NCBI GenBank assembly: GCA_031213475.1
Contig: JARUPZ010000014.1
Span: 2,294,001 to 2,358,000 of the forward strand
DNA length: 64,000 nucleotides
DNA from: Nereocystis luetkeana
Taxonomy: Eukaryota; Sar; Phaeophyceae; Laminariales; Laminariaceae
Direction: 5' to 3'
Positions within the stretch are counted from its first letter, which is position 1. Each line of letters opens with the position of its first letter. This document shows positions 22,827 to 34,447 of this stretch, one piece after another. The position numbers were made by a program, and so were the translations under genes. The notes below the pieces were generated by a model. It ran no database searches. It had not been told where the DNA came from and saw nothing but the letters and a program-made list of their open reading frames with translations.

Positions 22827-23168
22827 AGAGGAATATGTCTGTAGGGGGTCTTTGTTTGGGATTGTCGCGGTCGTTTTGTATTTGTGTTTGAAATAAGTCG
22901 AAAGAGTTGAATTAGTAAATTTAAATGACGGGAATATGCGCTTTTGCCTACGAACGAAGGTTTTCCGTTCTGCTTCCATGCACCCACCGCCTCTTAACGA
23001 AGGCTCTGTCGTCCCCGCACCTTGACAACGACAACCGGCAGTGTTTCTACTTTTCGAGGAAAGATGCCTTAACGCCTCCTCCTCCTCCTTTTACCCACAA
23101 CGGGGCTGATTTTGAGATCATTCTGTAGTCCTGCCAGAGCCCGCTTCAGCCTCTTATTGGCTACCATA
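22827..23168. other. No feature seen
   Basis: This is the AT-richer spacer between the hypothetical frame and a Lys/Ala-rich frame on the opposite strand. It may hold their convergent 3' ends. Confidence 0.3.
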
Positions 23169-23560
23169 CTAAATAGCTGCTTTCTTGGCCGTCGCTACGG
23201 CTGTTCTCGAAGTTTTAACTTTCTTGTTGGCCTTTTCGGAGCTACTCTGTAGCGCGTCAGCCTTCCGCTTGGCTACGGAGAAGGCCTTCTCTTTCTTTGC
23301 GAACGTGGACCAGGCTTGTTTCGCCCTGGTGGTCCTCTCAGATTTGTAAGCCGATAGACTCCTCTTGGACGCCGTTTTGGCCTTCGCCGCCTTAGTTTTG
23401 GCAGCGTCAGATTCCCTCTTGAGCACCCTTGCCCGCGCCTTTGCCCTGAGACCGCCTGCCTTACAACGTTTTTCGCCCTGAGTTTGACGAACTCCACGGT
23501 TTTTTCCTTGACGGCAACTTCGGCATCAGCCTTTTCTTTTGCAACCAAGGCCAAGGCAAC
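23169..23560 (-). pseudogene. Lys/Ala-rich coiled-coil or H1-like frame, damaged
   Basis: On the - strand two overlapping frames, 23554-23468 and 23426-23169, both read as Lys/Ala-rich helical protein, for example ALVAKEKADAEVAVKEKT and KTASKRSLSAYKSERTTR, ending in a TAG at 23169. Neither begins with ATG. Composition resembles histone H1 tails or long coiled coils, but no linker-histone globular domain was found. The most economical reading is one gene end disturbed by a frame change between 23430 and 23470; an intron is possible. It converges with the frame ending at 22826. Confidence 0.4.
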
Positions 23561-25244
23561 TTTTTGGCTCCCATGAGCTCGAGAGTTTTGGGGACGCTAT
23601 TTTTTTCATGATTTTGTATACACCGCTGCTCACCTTTTTCTTGTTTCTCACCGTGTTCATACCGGATGCTTTCATCTGGCTGTAAAAGTAGTTGCGGATC
23701 GCTTTGTGGGTTACAGCCTTTCTTTGCTTATATGTTCCATTTTTGCTTCCTTTCTTAAATTAAGGCAGGGGGGTTGCTCCAGCGTCTGCGGACCACATTT
23801 TGATTTACCACCTGGGAGCAATATTTTTAACCTGATTTTAAAGAGTATAGGAGCTCGACGTAGTCGAGATTGCTCCAATTTTTCAAAATAAATCGCCCCG
23901 TGCCCTTGGCCTCGACCCTAGAACATATGTCATAGGGTTAGGTAAAAGAGACACATCGCCGATCAGCGGGCTTCAAATGGATCCTTTTGCGTCGAGCAGC
24001 GGTGCGCACAAAGCGCGTTTTTGACGACTGCTGCAAATCGAAAAAAATGTGGCCAAATTTTAGACCTCAGGTTAGGGCGACGCACGCCGGGGCTCTCACA
24101 TGCAACGAGAGGCTGCGAGAAGACACAAGCCCACTGAAATAGTGTCTTAGAGCAAGCACCGGCCGCCACAGCAGTGCGTGTTAAAATGGCAGCGACGTTA
24201 ATCACTTCAAAAAAAAATCCAACCGACATTTTTGCGGCTCGAACAATCTCGAAGCAGATTTGAGCGGATCGAGCTCGAGTAAGCGCGATGCCGTAGCGTT
24301 AGAGAAACGAAGGCTACGCGAATGTAGCTGAAGTTCTCAGCTGTCCAAAAAACTAGTGAGGTCAGGGCCAAGGAGACGGGGTGATTTATTAAGATCTCTA
24401 CCGCATAGTGTAATGTTGGAAAAATACCTAAAACACAGAGAAAAGGGCCAAAAAAAGAGGTTGAACCGCACGTAACGGCTGATTCATTTATTTGTTTTCG
24501 ACCACCTGCGAACCGCAACAATAAATAGGCCGAAAAATCAACATCTCTCCTCGTATTTTGCTCTACTCCTTAGCCGCCTGTGACCCCCTGGCTTTAATAA
24601 GCTTGCTCAGAGGGGTCTGAACTCCTTCCGGTAGACCCACGAAGCCTCGCCAATGGAAGAGAACCTATTCTTGTTGACGCGAAGGAAAACGATCCATCAG
24701 TTGGGCGCAAGGCATTTTTTGTTGTCCTTTCGGCTGTAGCACTTTGCGCTACCACAAGCATTTGGTATTTTTCTATATATACTCCCCGGCAATAAAATAA
24801 AACGGATTAAATTCGCGTCGTACTACCATCGCTCCAGTCGTTGGCCTCCATCTGTGTACGACAGGTAAACAAGAGACGGGGACGGTGATTTCAACAAAGA
24901 TCGGTTCCGTTATCTTTTTACCCGCGCCCCCCAAAGAAGGGGCGTGGCGTCACCGCTCATAGCTGGTGATACTCCGCTCCGAAGATTAAACCCTGTATTG
25001 TAGTGATGAGGTGTGGTAGCGTCTGGGATAGTAGACAGTTTCCTATTCAGATTTTTTCCGAACCAAGACCTATGCCAATTGAAACGCGAAGTTCGAAAGT
25101 TTTTTTTACAAATATATTGCTTTCAAAGAACAGCCGAAATTTTCCTCGTACCGCCGCTATGGGAAAAAAAAGAGAAAATTGTTTGTCTGTTTTTTCCCTA
25201 CGGCTGCAGGCGGCGCAATTTGTTTTTCTGGTTGCAAATTGTCA
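23561..25244. other. No gene recognised
   Basis: This is long DNA with scattered A/T runs and no recognisable domain or repeat relation. Confidence 0.35.
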
Positions 25245-25470
25245 ACACGGTGATAGAAACCAGCTCGTGCGACGATCGACGCTCGATCTCGACATAGACT
25301 CAGCCCACGGCCAACCCGCTCGGTATCTGGCAAGGCCAACGAATCTAGATGACGGCCTCGAAGATATAGGGTGAATCCATGGTCTAGGGGGCGAGAGCGT
25401 TTGCCGGCGGCGTCCTACGGTATCCTCCCAAACCTGAAAAAAACTATTTTTTGCCATTCGAGACTGATAG
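25245..25470 (-). repeat. Dispersed repeat family, reverse copy
   Basis: The reverse complement matches 37540-37790 over about 220 bp. Shared blocks include TCTCGAATGGCAAAAAAT, TTTGGGAGGATACCG, GCCCCCTAGA, GAGCGGGTTGGCCGTGG and TCGAGATCGAGCGTC. Its core also matches the tandem units at 4780-5560. No coding potential was seen. Confidence 0.75.
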
Positions 25471-26689
25471 AGAAGTTTTGTCTTCTGTTCTGTGCAAACC
25501 AGCCGCCAAATGTTTTTTTATCATACGCCTGGTCAGTTCCCGCCACATGACACCGGCCATGGTGTGAAGACGTGACCCTAGGGTGGGTCGGAGCCCCTAA
25601 CGAGCGCACTCTGTTCAGAATTCATGATGCAATCGTTGGTTTTGTTGATTGATGTCTGTCGAGGACTCGGAATCTCGCCGCTTCGAACCAAAAATCGGCC
25701 CGAGTTTTTCTCAAACCGAGGTTGGCCCAACATCGGCCCCAGATTTGCTTTTTTCGGGCTTTTCCAAAAGTTAGGAACATTTTTTTTTTTAAACGTGCCC
25801 ATAGGAAGCGTGTTCTAAAAATGTTTGGAGGGTATCTTTGAAGTTCTAACTTTTTACTGATACTTCGCTTTCCCATTAGCATAGGTCTAAGGAGTCAAAT
25901 TTAGAATTAAGAGTCCTTAAATCTCAATTTAAGTGACAGTCCCATGGTCCTGAAGAGTCAACAGGCTCAGATTTAGAACGAAGCGACTTTTGGGCCTGCT
26001 AAATCTGAAAAGCCGCTTCGCTCTCAGATTTAGGTTTGTCCGAACAAACAGCAGTCGTGTGTACGAGACTCCACACCCACCCCTAACCAAATGTGATGGG
26101 AGCTACTCGCAGCGCTCAGCCATGGTGAAAGTAAGCGGCGCGAACCACACAGAGGCCGCATTTGTTGGTTTTGGGCAGCTTGTTGAGCAACGGACTGAAC
26201 GCACGCGAAAACAAAACACGAGACAGAGGAGAGGAGTCAGGAGGTGCCGAGGAGGGGTCGGTGACTCTCGTAGGCAGTATAGTCTGCGACACGGTTCAAC
26301 CGGAGGCAAATAAGAAGCCGAGGCAGAGAAAGAATACGCCCTCTCTGGCTGGTGCTGGCGCATCATGGGAGAAAGTTTTTGGTTGTGTGTGTCTCGTGAG
26401 AGCGAGGTGCTTTGTTTGTTGCTCCCGTCTGTATCGATCTCGACACAATCCGTGCACTCACGACTTCACAGAAAAACACCACTACCGAGAAGAAGAAGAG
26501 TACTACTTGTTGTTTCGGCGGTGACGTCAGTACTGCCAACGTCCGCTGCTGGTAGCCAACACACATACACATACGGCTAAAGCAACACAGAGTCAACAGA
26601 GCGCGTCCCGGCCTGACGTCATTTTTTCCCTTCGCTTGGAGGAAAATACCAGGAAAGGCTGTTCGAGGCTCTTATTCTCAGTTTGTAGA
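25471..26689. other. No gene recognised
   Basis: A short stretch at 25885-26035 repeats phrases such as CTCAGATTTAG. No protein domain was found in the frames at 25990-26580. Confidence 0.35.
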
Positions 26690-26717
26690 ACTGAGTCTCT
26701 CTTTTGGTAAATGCAAA

Positions 26718-26748
<31 letters not shown>

Positions 26749-27195
26749 GTCTGTCTGTCTGTCTGTCTGTCCGCAAGGCTTATATTTTCGAACACTTGCC
26801 AATGGCCGATATTTAAGCTCGTTACAGATGATATTCGTACGACGTATTCGACCCTTACGGACGCTATATACTGAAGCATACCATACCACCAGGCAAATTT
26901 AGTCATATAATACATCCACGACATCGTACCATGGTACCATACCGCAAACGTGCCATACCATATACTGTGTTTTCCCGTACCATACCATCAACACATACCA
27001 TACAACATGCGGTGGTTTTCCCATATTCCCATATACCATACACCAACATATCCCATATTCCCATATACCATACCACCAACATATACCATATTCCCATATA
27101 CCATACCACCAACATAGCCCATATTCCCAAATACCATACCACCAACATATACTATATTCCCATATACCATACCACCAACATATACCATACCGTGT
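26690..27195 (-). repeat. Dispersed repeat, copy 2, with (TCTG)n and a CCATATACCATACC minisatellite
   Basis: This is the inverted counterpart of 1609-1950. It begins with a TCTG microsatellite (26721-26770, with one TCTA unit) and then has the shared block with CGTACGACGTATTCG. It ends in about five copies of a 31-36 bp unit reading CCATATACCATACCACCAAC (27010-27190). The Gypsy element starts directly after it. Confidence 0.8.
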
Positions 27196-27207
27196 AAGGC
27201 AGTCAGA

Positions 27208-27484
27208 TGTTATGATACTGCTTTGTATGAGGTTGAAAGCCCGGTAATTACCTGGGTTCTGGCACTGGGATCGTATTTGTAGTACCTGGAAGGCGTATCT
27301 CAGGTGGAAAACTAGGTATTTGCCAGAGAGGCACTAGCGTGGTCTCAGTCTCCGTCGTGCACGAAAGGAATAAGGTGACTCTTCTATCTCTAAGTAAGCA
27401 ACACATGTGAGTACCAATGAGTACCGGCTTAATAGGCAGACCTGCCCAGGGATACAAAGTGTCCCGCTGTCCATGATCTTAACA
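27208..27484 (+). repeat. 5' LTR of the Gypsy element
   Basis: The LTR is 277 bp. It begins TGTTATGATAC and ends GATCTTAACA, so its ends form the short inverted repeat TGTTA/TAACA. It aligns without gaps to 37024-37300, with about 12 substitutions. The alignment is unbroken across the whole length, which fixes both borders. Confidence 0.95.
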
Positions 27485-27486
27485 AG

Positions 27487-27503
27487 TGGCGTCGACGGCA
27501 GGA
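27487..27503 (+). promoter_or_regulatory. Putative primer-binding site
   Basis: Two bases after the 5' LTR, TGGCGTCGACGGCAGGA begins with the TGG that pairs with a tRNA CCA end. This is the normal place for minus-strand priming. The priming tRNA was not identified. Confidence 0.5.
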
Positions 27504-27799
27504 CCAAGCGTACCGGGGATCTGGGTTTTTTTCCAGGGGAGTGTCGCTTGCATGGCCGCCGGCCCAAATTCGCGCTTCCCATATGAGGCGGCTGCGAGGG
27601 TGGTCTCTGCCGCTCGAGAGCTCCGACTGGACATGCCCGCGGACGACCTCTCCGTGCACGACGCTTGGCTCGTCATGGCGGGTGACAGTTGGACGGCCCA
27701 GCAACGCCGGGAGCACACCATGGCTCTGGTGATAAGCCTGCGGCAGGCGCACGATTTGTGCTCCACCACCGTTTTTTGACCGACCCCGACGGAGTATGG

Positions 27800-29340
27800 G
27801 CGACACTGCAAGCGCCTGGCCGACCTCGGCGCCCAGGGACAACGTCTCCCGGACGCCGGACAGGGCTCGGGTCAGGCCCACGCCCCCTCCAACCCCCTCT
27901 CGGACGAGCGGGCTCGCCGACCCCCGGGGCGCCAACACCCGGGAGTCCCCGACGGTTCTGGGGCCCGCGACCACCCCTACCGCCGCGATGACGCCCGGGA
28001 TCGCCGGCGCCCAAGCATGGGGGGAGCCTCGGCCGGCCATGACGGCAAGGCCCGCCGCGGACAGGGTTCATCCAGATCACGGCAGGAGCACATTACGGCG
28101 AAACGGGGCTGGACGGCGGCGAAACCGGGGCCAGGGGAAGGACAGCTCGAGCGACGGACGAAACTGGAGCTACCGCCCGCGGGGAGACGCGTCGAAGGCA
28201 AACTCTTCGAGATCCTTCTCGGGCGGCAGCGGCGAACGCCCCATTCCGGAGGTGACCACTGGCTCCAAGAGGCAAGTGGTTCCCTCGCTGGCGGAAGTTG
28301 CTTCCTCCGCCGCGCTTCTTGGTCGCTTGACCATGTCCGATGACCGCGCCATGCCCGTGTCGTCTAACCTTGCCCACGCTCGCACGGCGGCGATCGTCTG
28401 CCGCCGCCGCCGCGAAAAAGCACACCGCAGACTTCCAACGGGCGTACAAACACCTGGGACTGAAGGATATTTCACGCATTTCTGTTCTACCTTTTCCCTC
28501 CACGATCAACCCTTCTGACGCCGCGCAGAAACTAACTCGCTCGGTTAAGGCCTCCACGTCTGATATTCTCATGATGTGCAACGATGGCAGCCACGAAGGC
28601 CTCAGTTCTACCGATTGGATCCCCGGTTGGGAATATCCCCTCAAGAAATCCTTCCCGCGCGCCATCGCACCTGATAAGCTCACGACCGCCCCCCTCACTA
28701 CCTTGATGGATGATTTGTTTGGGCAGGTGTAGCGCGCCCTCGCAGCCGGATCGTCGGGACCGGAAGCGTTCATGCTCCTCCTGAGGCTGCTAAGCAACCA
28801 CTTCGACCGCACCGGCACGGGTGCCAGCTACACCAAGTTGCATAATTTTAGAGTACCTAACGGGACCCCCTTTTGCGATTTTAGCCGTGCTTTTCGAGGG
28901 GTGGTGTCGGCAGCGACGGGGACTGAGCGTGTATTGGCACAGGGGGTGGAGGTTGTTTTGGAGGTTGTTCGGATGGCAGTGAACGAGCAGTTCCCCAGCT
29001 TGATGCCCACGCTGTACCCGGGAGTTTTGGCTACGGTGTCGAGGCCGTTTGGTACTTTGGATGCCATGTGGTTGGCTTTTGAGACTCTCGCGAATAATAA
29101 GATGCCTGCCATCAACGGCGAAAAATATTTTTCTTTGCCTGCTTCTTCGACGAGTGTGCGGTCATCCGCCCCGTCGGGGCCCCGGCCCGCCGGTAATGGT
29201 CGCGTCCAGGGCCGGACGCTTCCCCAGTCGCCTGTTTGGCAGACGGGGTCGTGCAATAATCCGCTAGTGATGAACGTCCACAAATCCATCCCTGACTGCT
29301 TCGACCCGTGGCTTGACACCGCTTCCAACTGCTGACCCCT
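27800..29340 (+). other. Gag-like region of the Gypsy element
   Basis: The first part is Arg/Pro/Gly-rich and basic. The later part, about 28780-29330, has normal globular composition, for example HFDRTGTGASYTKLHNF and LYPGVLATVSRPFGTLDAMW. Its place before the zinc knuckle is where the capsid of a Gypsy Gag lies. This is a fossil and part of a broken element. Confidence 0.6.
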
Positions 29341-29465
29341 AGAAGAACACCACTATGCTGAAGTTCACGCTGTTTGCATGTCATCCAGACCGAGGACTCC
29401 CCCTCTGGAGCGGTCTACCTTCATCGTCCGCCCGCGCGGCCGCCCTCAGCGAAAACCGAGGCCGC

Positions 29466-29507
29466 TGTTTGAACTGCCACGAAGACTCACACTCCCTCAG
29501 ACAATGT
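29466..29507 (+). other. CCHC zinc knuckle of the Gypsy element
   Basis: CLNCHEDSHSLRQC fits C-x2-C-x4-H-x4-C, the retroviral-type nucleocapsid knuckle that binds RNA. It follows the capsid-like part directly. Confidence 0.85.
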
Positions 29508-30283
29508 AGGCACCCCTTTCAAAACCTCAGCGGTATTCTAAACCCCGACCTCGGAACGCTCGGCGACGACGGCGCGGCGTTCCGTCGTTGGCAAGAACGC
29601 ATGACCCGACACCGCCGCGAAAATAACTCACGGCCGAACAAGCACATCAAGAAAAACAAGCGTCGTTCCGGCCATTCGCATGGGCAGCATCACGACTAGG
29701 GCCACAGACAAGGTGACGGCTACAACACACACGCGGAACGAGGGCACCAACAGTCTAACTCCGGTTACCACGGTGGTGGTTCGACCACCCCTGCCTTCTT
29801 CCACCGCGGCTCTCGCGTCGGGGGTTCGCTACGGTGCCTCGCATATTTCGGACGGTAACCCCAACGGACGCCAGCCAGGCACCTTCCGCGCCGGTAACTG
29901 ACAAGTCGACGGCGGTTCGGCTCCTCCTGCCCGCCCGCCGCCAGCATTGCCGGGAGAAAATACATTGATTTCACTAGATGCACGTGTCCCAGGCTCGCTC
30001 AGCACTCAGCGTCGCCCTGCGCCGCTCCCCCCCCGCGCGTTGCTCCGTACTTCGGACCGACGCAGTGACTCAGCTCCACCGGTTCTACCGGGGGGTCCCC
30101 GGGCGTCTTCGCCGACGTCGGGAGCCCGCGCCTCGGACGCCGCTCCCTTCACCCTGGGCACGAGAGCAGGCGAGATAAACGCCCCTCTCCCGACACCACG
30201 CACCGCGCGGCACCACGCGTGTCGCGCCGTCGCGTCGTTCTTTTCAGCGAGGGTGCCCCCCTCTTTCACCTCCCGGCCATGCG

Positions 30284-31351
30284 GTGGCGGTCGGTTTGAG
30301 GTGCGGGAAGGCCAACACCGAAACCCCGAGATCTCCGTTAAAGCTCGACTCGGCGTTTCCTCGCAATAACGGTGGCCGCTCCATCCTTTTTCCTATCAAG
30401 GAAGAGTCGACAAGATTAGCTACCTCGTCCCCCTTCCCCACCAGGTCTACAGGACAGAAGCCCTCTCCGGTGGACCCTTTGTTGCCCCCCACGGGAGCAC
30501 CGTTCTTGAAGTCCTCTACAGGGTCTGCAGGCCCTCTTTCGTCTTCGCACACGCCACTCTACGTGCGCCGCGCTCCTTCGGCTCCAGTGGAACAGGAAAA
30601 ACCTAGTACTCCCCGTCGAGCCAGTGGTGACTCCACAGCCTCCGGTCTGATCAACCGGACAGCATACCCGTTAAATTCGGAAGAATCGCAGCTCTCGTCA
30701 AGCAGAACGGGCTCAGAGCCCCCTGCCCCCTTTGGTCCGGGACAGAGATCATCGGGCGCAGTAAGAGAACCTTCTGGCGATTTATTGCCTACGGGCAATG
30801 ATGTCACTGAGCCAGTAAACGTGGAACCGGACTCGCCTCGTGCACCAGGGGCTCAGTGTTCGCAGAGAATCACACCTCCCCACACACACACCGTAACGGC
30901 GGCCACCGACGACTCGACATCTTCGGTCTTTGACCCTAGTCTCGAGTATTCAACGGAGCGGGTGGTACGTTTCTGGCAGCCCCCCTCCTATTTGTCGCAG
31001 TTGTCCCCCTCGGTGTTTGTCATTGACGGAGTGACTTATTCCTGCGCGGAGCAGCATATGATGGCTGAAAAGGCTCACCTTTTTCTGGACCACGACATAG
31101 TGGAGAGGATTGTGGCCTCGCCAGACCCTCGCGAGCACAAACGCCTCAGTCGAGGCGTGCATAACTTCGACTGCGCTACCTGGGACCGCGTTCGGGAAGA
31201 CGCCGTCCTTGCTGGTTCCTTTGCCAAATTCATGCAGAACCCGGTCATGAAGCAGCACCTATTGAGCACTGGCAGCAAAATTTTGGCTGAAGCCAGCCCT
31301 TTTGACCTCGTGTGGGGCATCGGTCTCCCGGCAGACGACCCCGAGGCTTAA
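30284..31351 (+). CDS. NADAR-domain region inside the Gypsy element
   Basis: The open stretch covers about 355 codons. The first 220 are Ser/Thr/Pro-rich and probably disordered. The last 130 (30955-31351) are a NADAR (YbiA-like) domain: VRFWQPPSYLSQL, then YSCAEQHMMAEKA, then FAKFMQNPVMKQHLLSTGSK, then LAEASPFDLVWGIGLP. The EQ-H-M-x-x-KA helix and the closing D-x-WGIGL are the family's most conserved parts. NADAR proteins cleave N-glycosidic bonds; known members act on riboflavin precursors or remove ADP-ribose from guanine in nucleic acid. Its role in a retroelement is unknown. It lies between the zinc knuckle and the protease on the same strand, so it is cargo of the element and not a neighbouring host gene. 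Confidence 0.85.
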   Translation: MAVGLRCGKANTETPRSPLKLDSAFPRNNGGRSILFPIKEESTRLATSSPFPTRSTGQKPSPVDPLLPPTGAPFLKSSTGSAGPLSSSHTPLYVRRAPSAPVEQEKPSTPRRASGDSTASGLINRTAYPLNSEESQLSSSRTGSEPPAPFGPGQRSSGAVREPSGDLLPTGNDVTEPVNVEPDSPRAPGAQCSQRITPPHTHTVTAATDDSTSSVFDPSLEYSTERVVRFWQPPSYLSQLSPSVFVIDGVTYSCAEQHMMAEKAHLFLDHDIVERIVASPDPREHKRLSRGVHNFDCATWDRVREDAVLAGSFAKFMQNPVMKQHLLSTGSKILAEASPFDLVWGIGLPADDPEA

Positions 31352-31639
31352 GACCCCTCTCGGTGGCGTGGAAAAAGTTGGCTCGGGAAAGCTCTTTTCG
31401 CCGTTCGCGATACCCTTCGTTCAAATGAGGCCGGGTTGGCACCCCCCGCCTCCTCTCATCAATTTTGCACTCTGACCACGACTGACAGAATTTATGAGAT
31501 TTCCCCAGCGCTGCCTCGCCCTTTGGCCGTGGCCCGCGCTTGCCTAGGTCCTCCCTTGGAGTTTTCGACCTATTTTTCTGACGCGCCGGCTGATCACAGC
31601 CCCGAGGTTTTGGCTGTCGCACCTAGTATCGACCCCTCC

Positions 31640-31860
31640 CTCGCGCTGCCAGAACACGGCCCCTGCCTCGTCGAGGGCACCATTACCCTCGATGACGCCT
31701 CTTTTACAACCAAAATCGCGATCCACAGCGGAGCTGGCGTTCTTGCACCTTTTGGCTGCGTGGCGCTTCTTGACACTGGCTCCCCACAGACCTTCATTCG
31801 GCGAGATGTTTTGGATCGCATGCTCGCGGTTGGTGCGGCATCCATCGCGTGAGAGCAGAA
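31640..31860 (+). other. Aspartic protease part of the Gypsy element
   Basis: VALLDTGSPQTFI (near 31760-31800) is the retropepsin active-site motif (hydrophobic-DTGS) with the following flap-side strand. Position between NADAR and reverse transcriptase is as expected for a Gypsy Pol. Confidence 0.8.
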
Positions 31861-32789
31861 ATGTGCCCCTCGTTCCTGGGGGGGTCTGGCGAATCAACTC
31901 CTCTGAAGACATCGACGAGAGTGCGCCTGAGCGTCCAATTGTTTCGGGAAAATAGGCCTACGTGCTCTCTCGCAGTTCGGGCCTGCGTCTTGCCCCCCTC
32001 AGTGATGCAGCATGCAGTACTGCTGGGACGTGACAGCTGGATGAGTTTTACTAGCCGCTCCTACCGCTCTCTCCCACCTCGGCCGTCAGACCATCGCGTT
32101 TTTGGCGAGTTGGAGTTACTTCACCACACCCCGACAGGCATGTCCGTGTACGCCATCGACCCCGCCGCTTTGGGTGGAAGCTTCCATCTCCGCTACGAGG
32201 GCGCGGCAGGCGTCACCCTGTCTGACGATCCTCAACTCCTATCGGTTAATTTGGTTCGAAGCGATGGCTCCCCGGCACTCACTGGGCACTACTTGGTCGG
32301 CATGAGGCCCCAGTCCGACCTGCCCTCGGTTGAGGAGCACTTCGTCGCCTCCGGGCGACAGGTTCTTCCCCTCGTTGGAGTGGCGGCCCTCGAGCCTGGA
32401 GATATCCTCGGCGTCGCCCACGCCCCACTGCTGAGCGTTCCACTGGACGTTTTGCATCAGGACAACCGAGCCCCCAGCCCTCCCTCAGGACTATCTGAGG
32501 TGGCTCCGGTCTCGGCAGTTACAACTTTCCCCCTCGCAGCTCCAACCTCGCCCCCGCCTGCACTGCTTGAGCGTTTGAGCCCAGCACAGCGCGTTTCGTT
32601 CCTGGGCGTCTGGGCACGTTTGCCGCTGCACCTCCGGGAGGTCGCTTTTGACCTTCACGGCACGGACTGGACCCCTGAGGCCATCGAACAGCTGCGGGAT
32701 GTTCTTTGCGATTTTCCGGACGTTTTCTCGAAGTCCAAGTCTGATTTTAGTTCCTGCTCCTTGATGCCTTTCGTGATTTCGGTCCCGGA

Positions 32790-34065
32790 AGAAAGCGCTC
32801 CTGTCACGTCCAGGCCGCACCGCATCAACCCCATCCTGGCCAAGGAAGTGGAGGCTACCTTGGACCAGAATTATCTAGCGGCAGGTCTGATCCAACACTC
32901 GACCTCTCCGTACTCGAGACCGCTGGTGGTCATCCCGAAGAAGTCTGGAGGCGTTCGGATCACAGTGAACTACAAGAAACTCAACCAGATCAGCAACCTC
33001 AGCCAGGCGCCTATTCCTGGCGTGGATCAAGTTCTCGACTCCCTGGGGAAGGGACGGGTGTCTTCTCTCTTCGATTTGGTCACCTCGTTCCACCAAATTA
33101 CCGCGCACAAAGACACCGTCCCTCTCACGGCTTTTTGCACTCCTACGGGACTCTACGAGTGGCTCGTCATGCCCCAAGCCAGGAGTGCTTCGCCCGGCTG
33201 GTTCGTCAAAGTGATTAACGAAGTCATCAAAGGCCTGGCACAGGTGGCGGCCTACCTCGATGATGTGATCGTCTTCGACTCTGATCCGACGGCCCACGTC
33301 AAGACGATACAAGCCCTTTTCGAACGCCTGCGCAAACACAACCTCAAGCTCTCCCCCTCGATAGCTCGCCTCGGCGCCACGGGCGCTAATTTTCTGGGCC
33401 ACTCCATTTCACCCGCGGGTATACGCCCCAATGCGGAAAAAGTTTCGGCTTTGTTGAAAATGCCCATGCCCAAGAACCTCAAGCAGGTCCGTGCGTTGAT
33501 GGGCGGCGTGGGATATTATCGCAAATTCCTGCCCGACATGTCTAAAAGGATCCGTCCTCTCACTGCCCTCCTCCGGAAGGGGGTTAAGCACGTCTTTACG
33601 CCGGCCATGGAAGTTATCGTTCGCCAGATCCTCGCCGAGCTCGCTGCCCCGCCAATTTTGGTCTTCCCGGACTGGGACGCTGTAGACGACGGCTCCCGCC
33701 CCTTTCGCGTGTACTGCGACGCCTGCATCGACGGTTTTGGTGCCGCGCTTGAACAAGAACAACTAGACGGCTCGGTACGGCCCATTACTTATATCAGCCG
33801 CGCTACTCTCGATTCCGAGAGGCACTGGACCCCTCTGGACCTGGAAGCTGGCAGCATTGTCTAGGCTATCAAGCGATTCCGCGGCTACCTATGGGGGACA
33901 AAGTTTCGCATATTTTCGGACCACAAGGCACTTGAGAGCATCGGCAAAATACAGGATCACAACGCGCGAGTCCAGCGGTGGCTCGAGTTCCTGACAGCGT
34001 TCGACTACACCCTCGAGTACCGCAAGGGCAGCGCCAACGGCAATGCTGATTTTCTCTCTCGCTTG
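32790..34065 (+). other. Reverse transcriptase and RNase H part of the Gypsy element
   Basis: The RT shows RPHRINPILAKEVEATLD, then SLFDLVTSFHQI (motif A), then AYLDDVIVF (33249-33275, catalytic YLDD), then FLGHSISPAGIRPN and the thumb region. RNase H follows with FRVYCDACIDGFGAALEQ and later IFSDHKALESI and GNADFLSRL. Two-metal acids (CDA, SDHKAL) are visible. Together they copy element RNA into DNA. The order and wording are typical Ty3/Gypsy, close to oomycete and algal relatives. Part of a broken element. Confidence 0.9.
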
Positions 34066-34447
34066 CCAGAGCCGGCCACGGAACACGACCGCAGTGGGTC
34101 TAGCAGCCTCACACCCGTCGAGGACGGGGGTATCTTCCTCATCCAGGCCTGCGGGCTTCGCACTCACTCTTCCCCGACCCCCGGTGTCGGTTTGGGTGGC
34201 CTGGTGCCCCGCGCCGAAAGTGCCGTCTTGGGTGGGCTGCCTTTCACCTCTTCGGGTTTTCGCGATTTTCGAACGCACGGGCCACGTATGAGGATTGCCG
34301 ACCTTTCTGCTCCTTCGGTGAGATTCGTCGCTCGTGTCTCTGCTTCCGTCGCCACCGCCGATCGCCGTCCTGGCTTGAAGGTTTTGTCACCCGCCGCCGA
34401 CGCCGCTTTCGCTTCGGTTTTTGTCGTACCCCCCAGGGTCGACCAGG

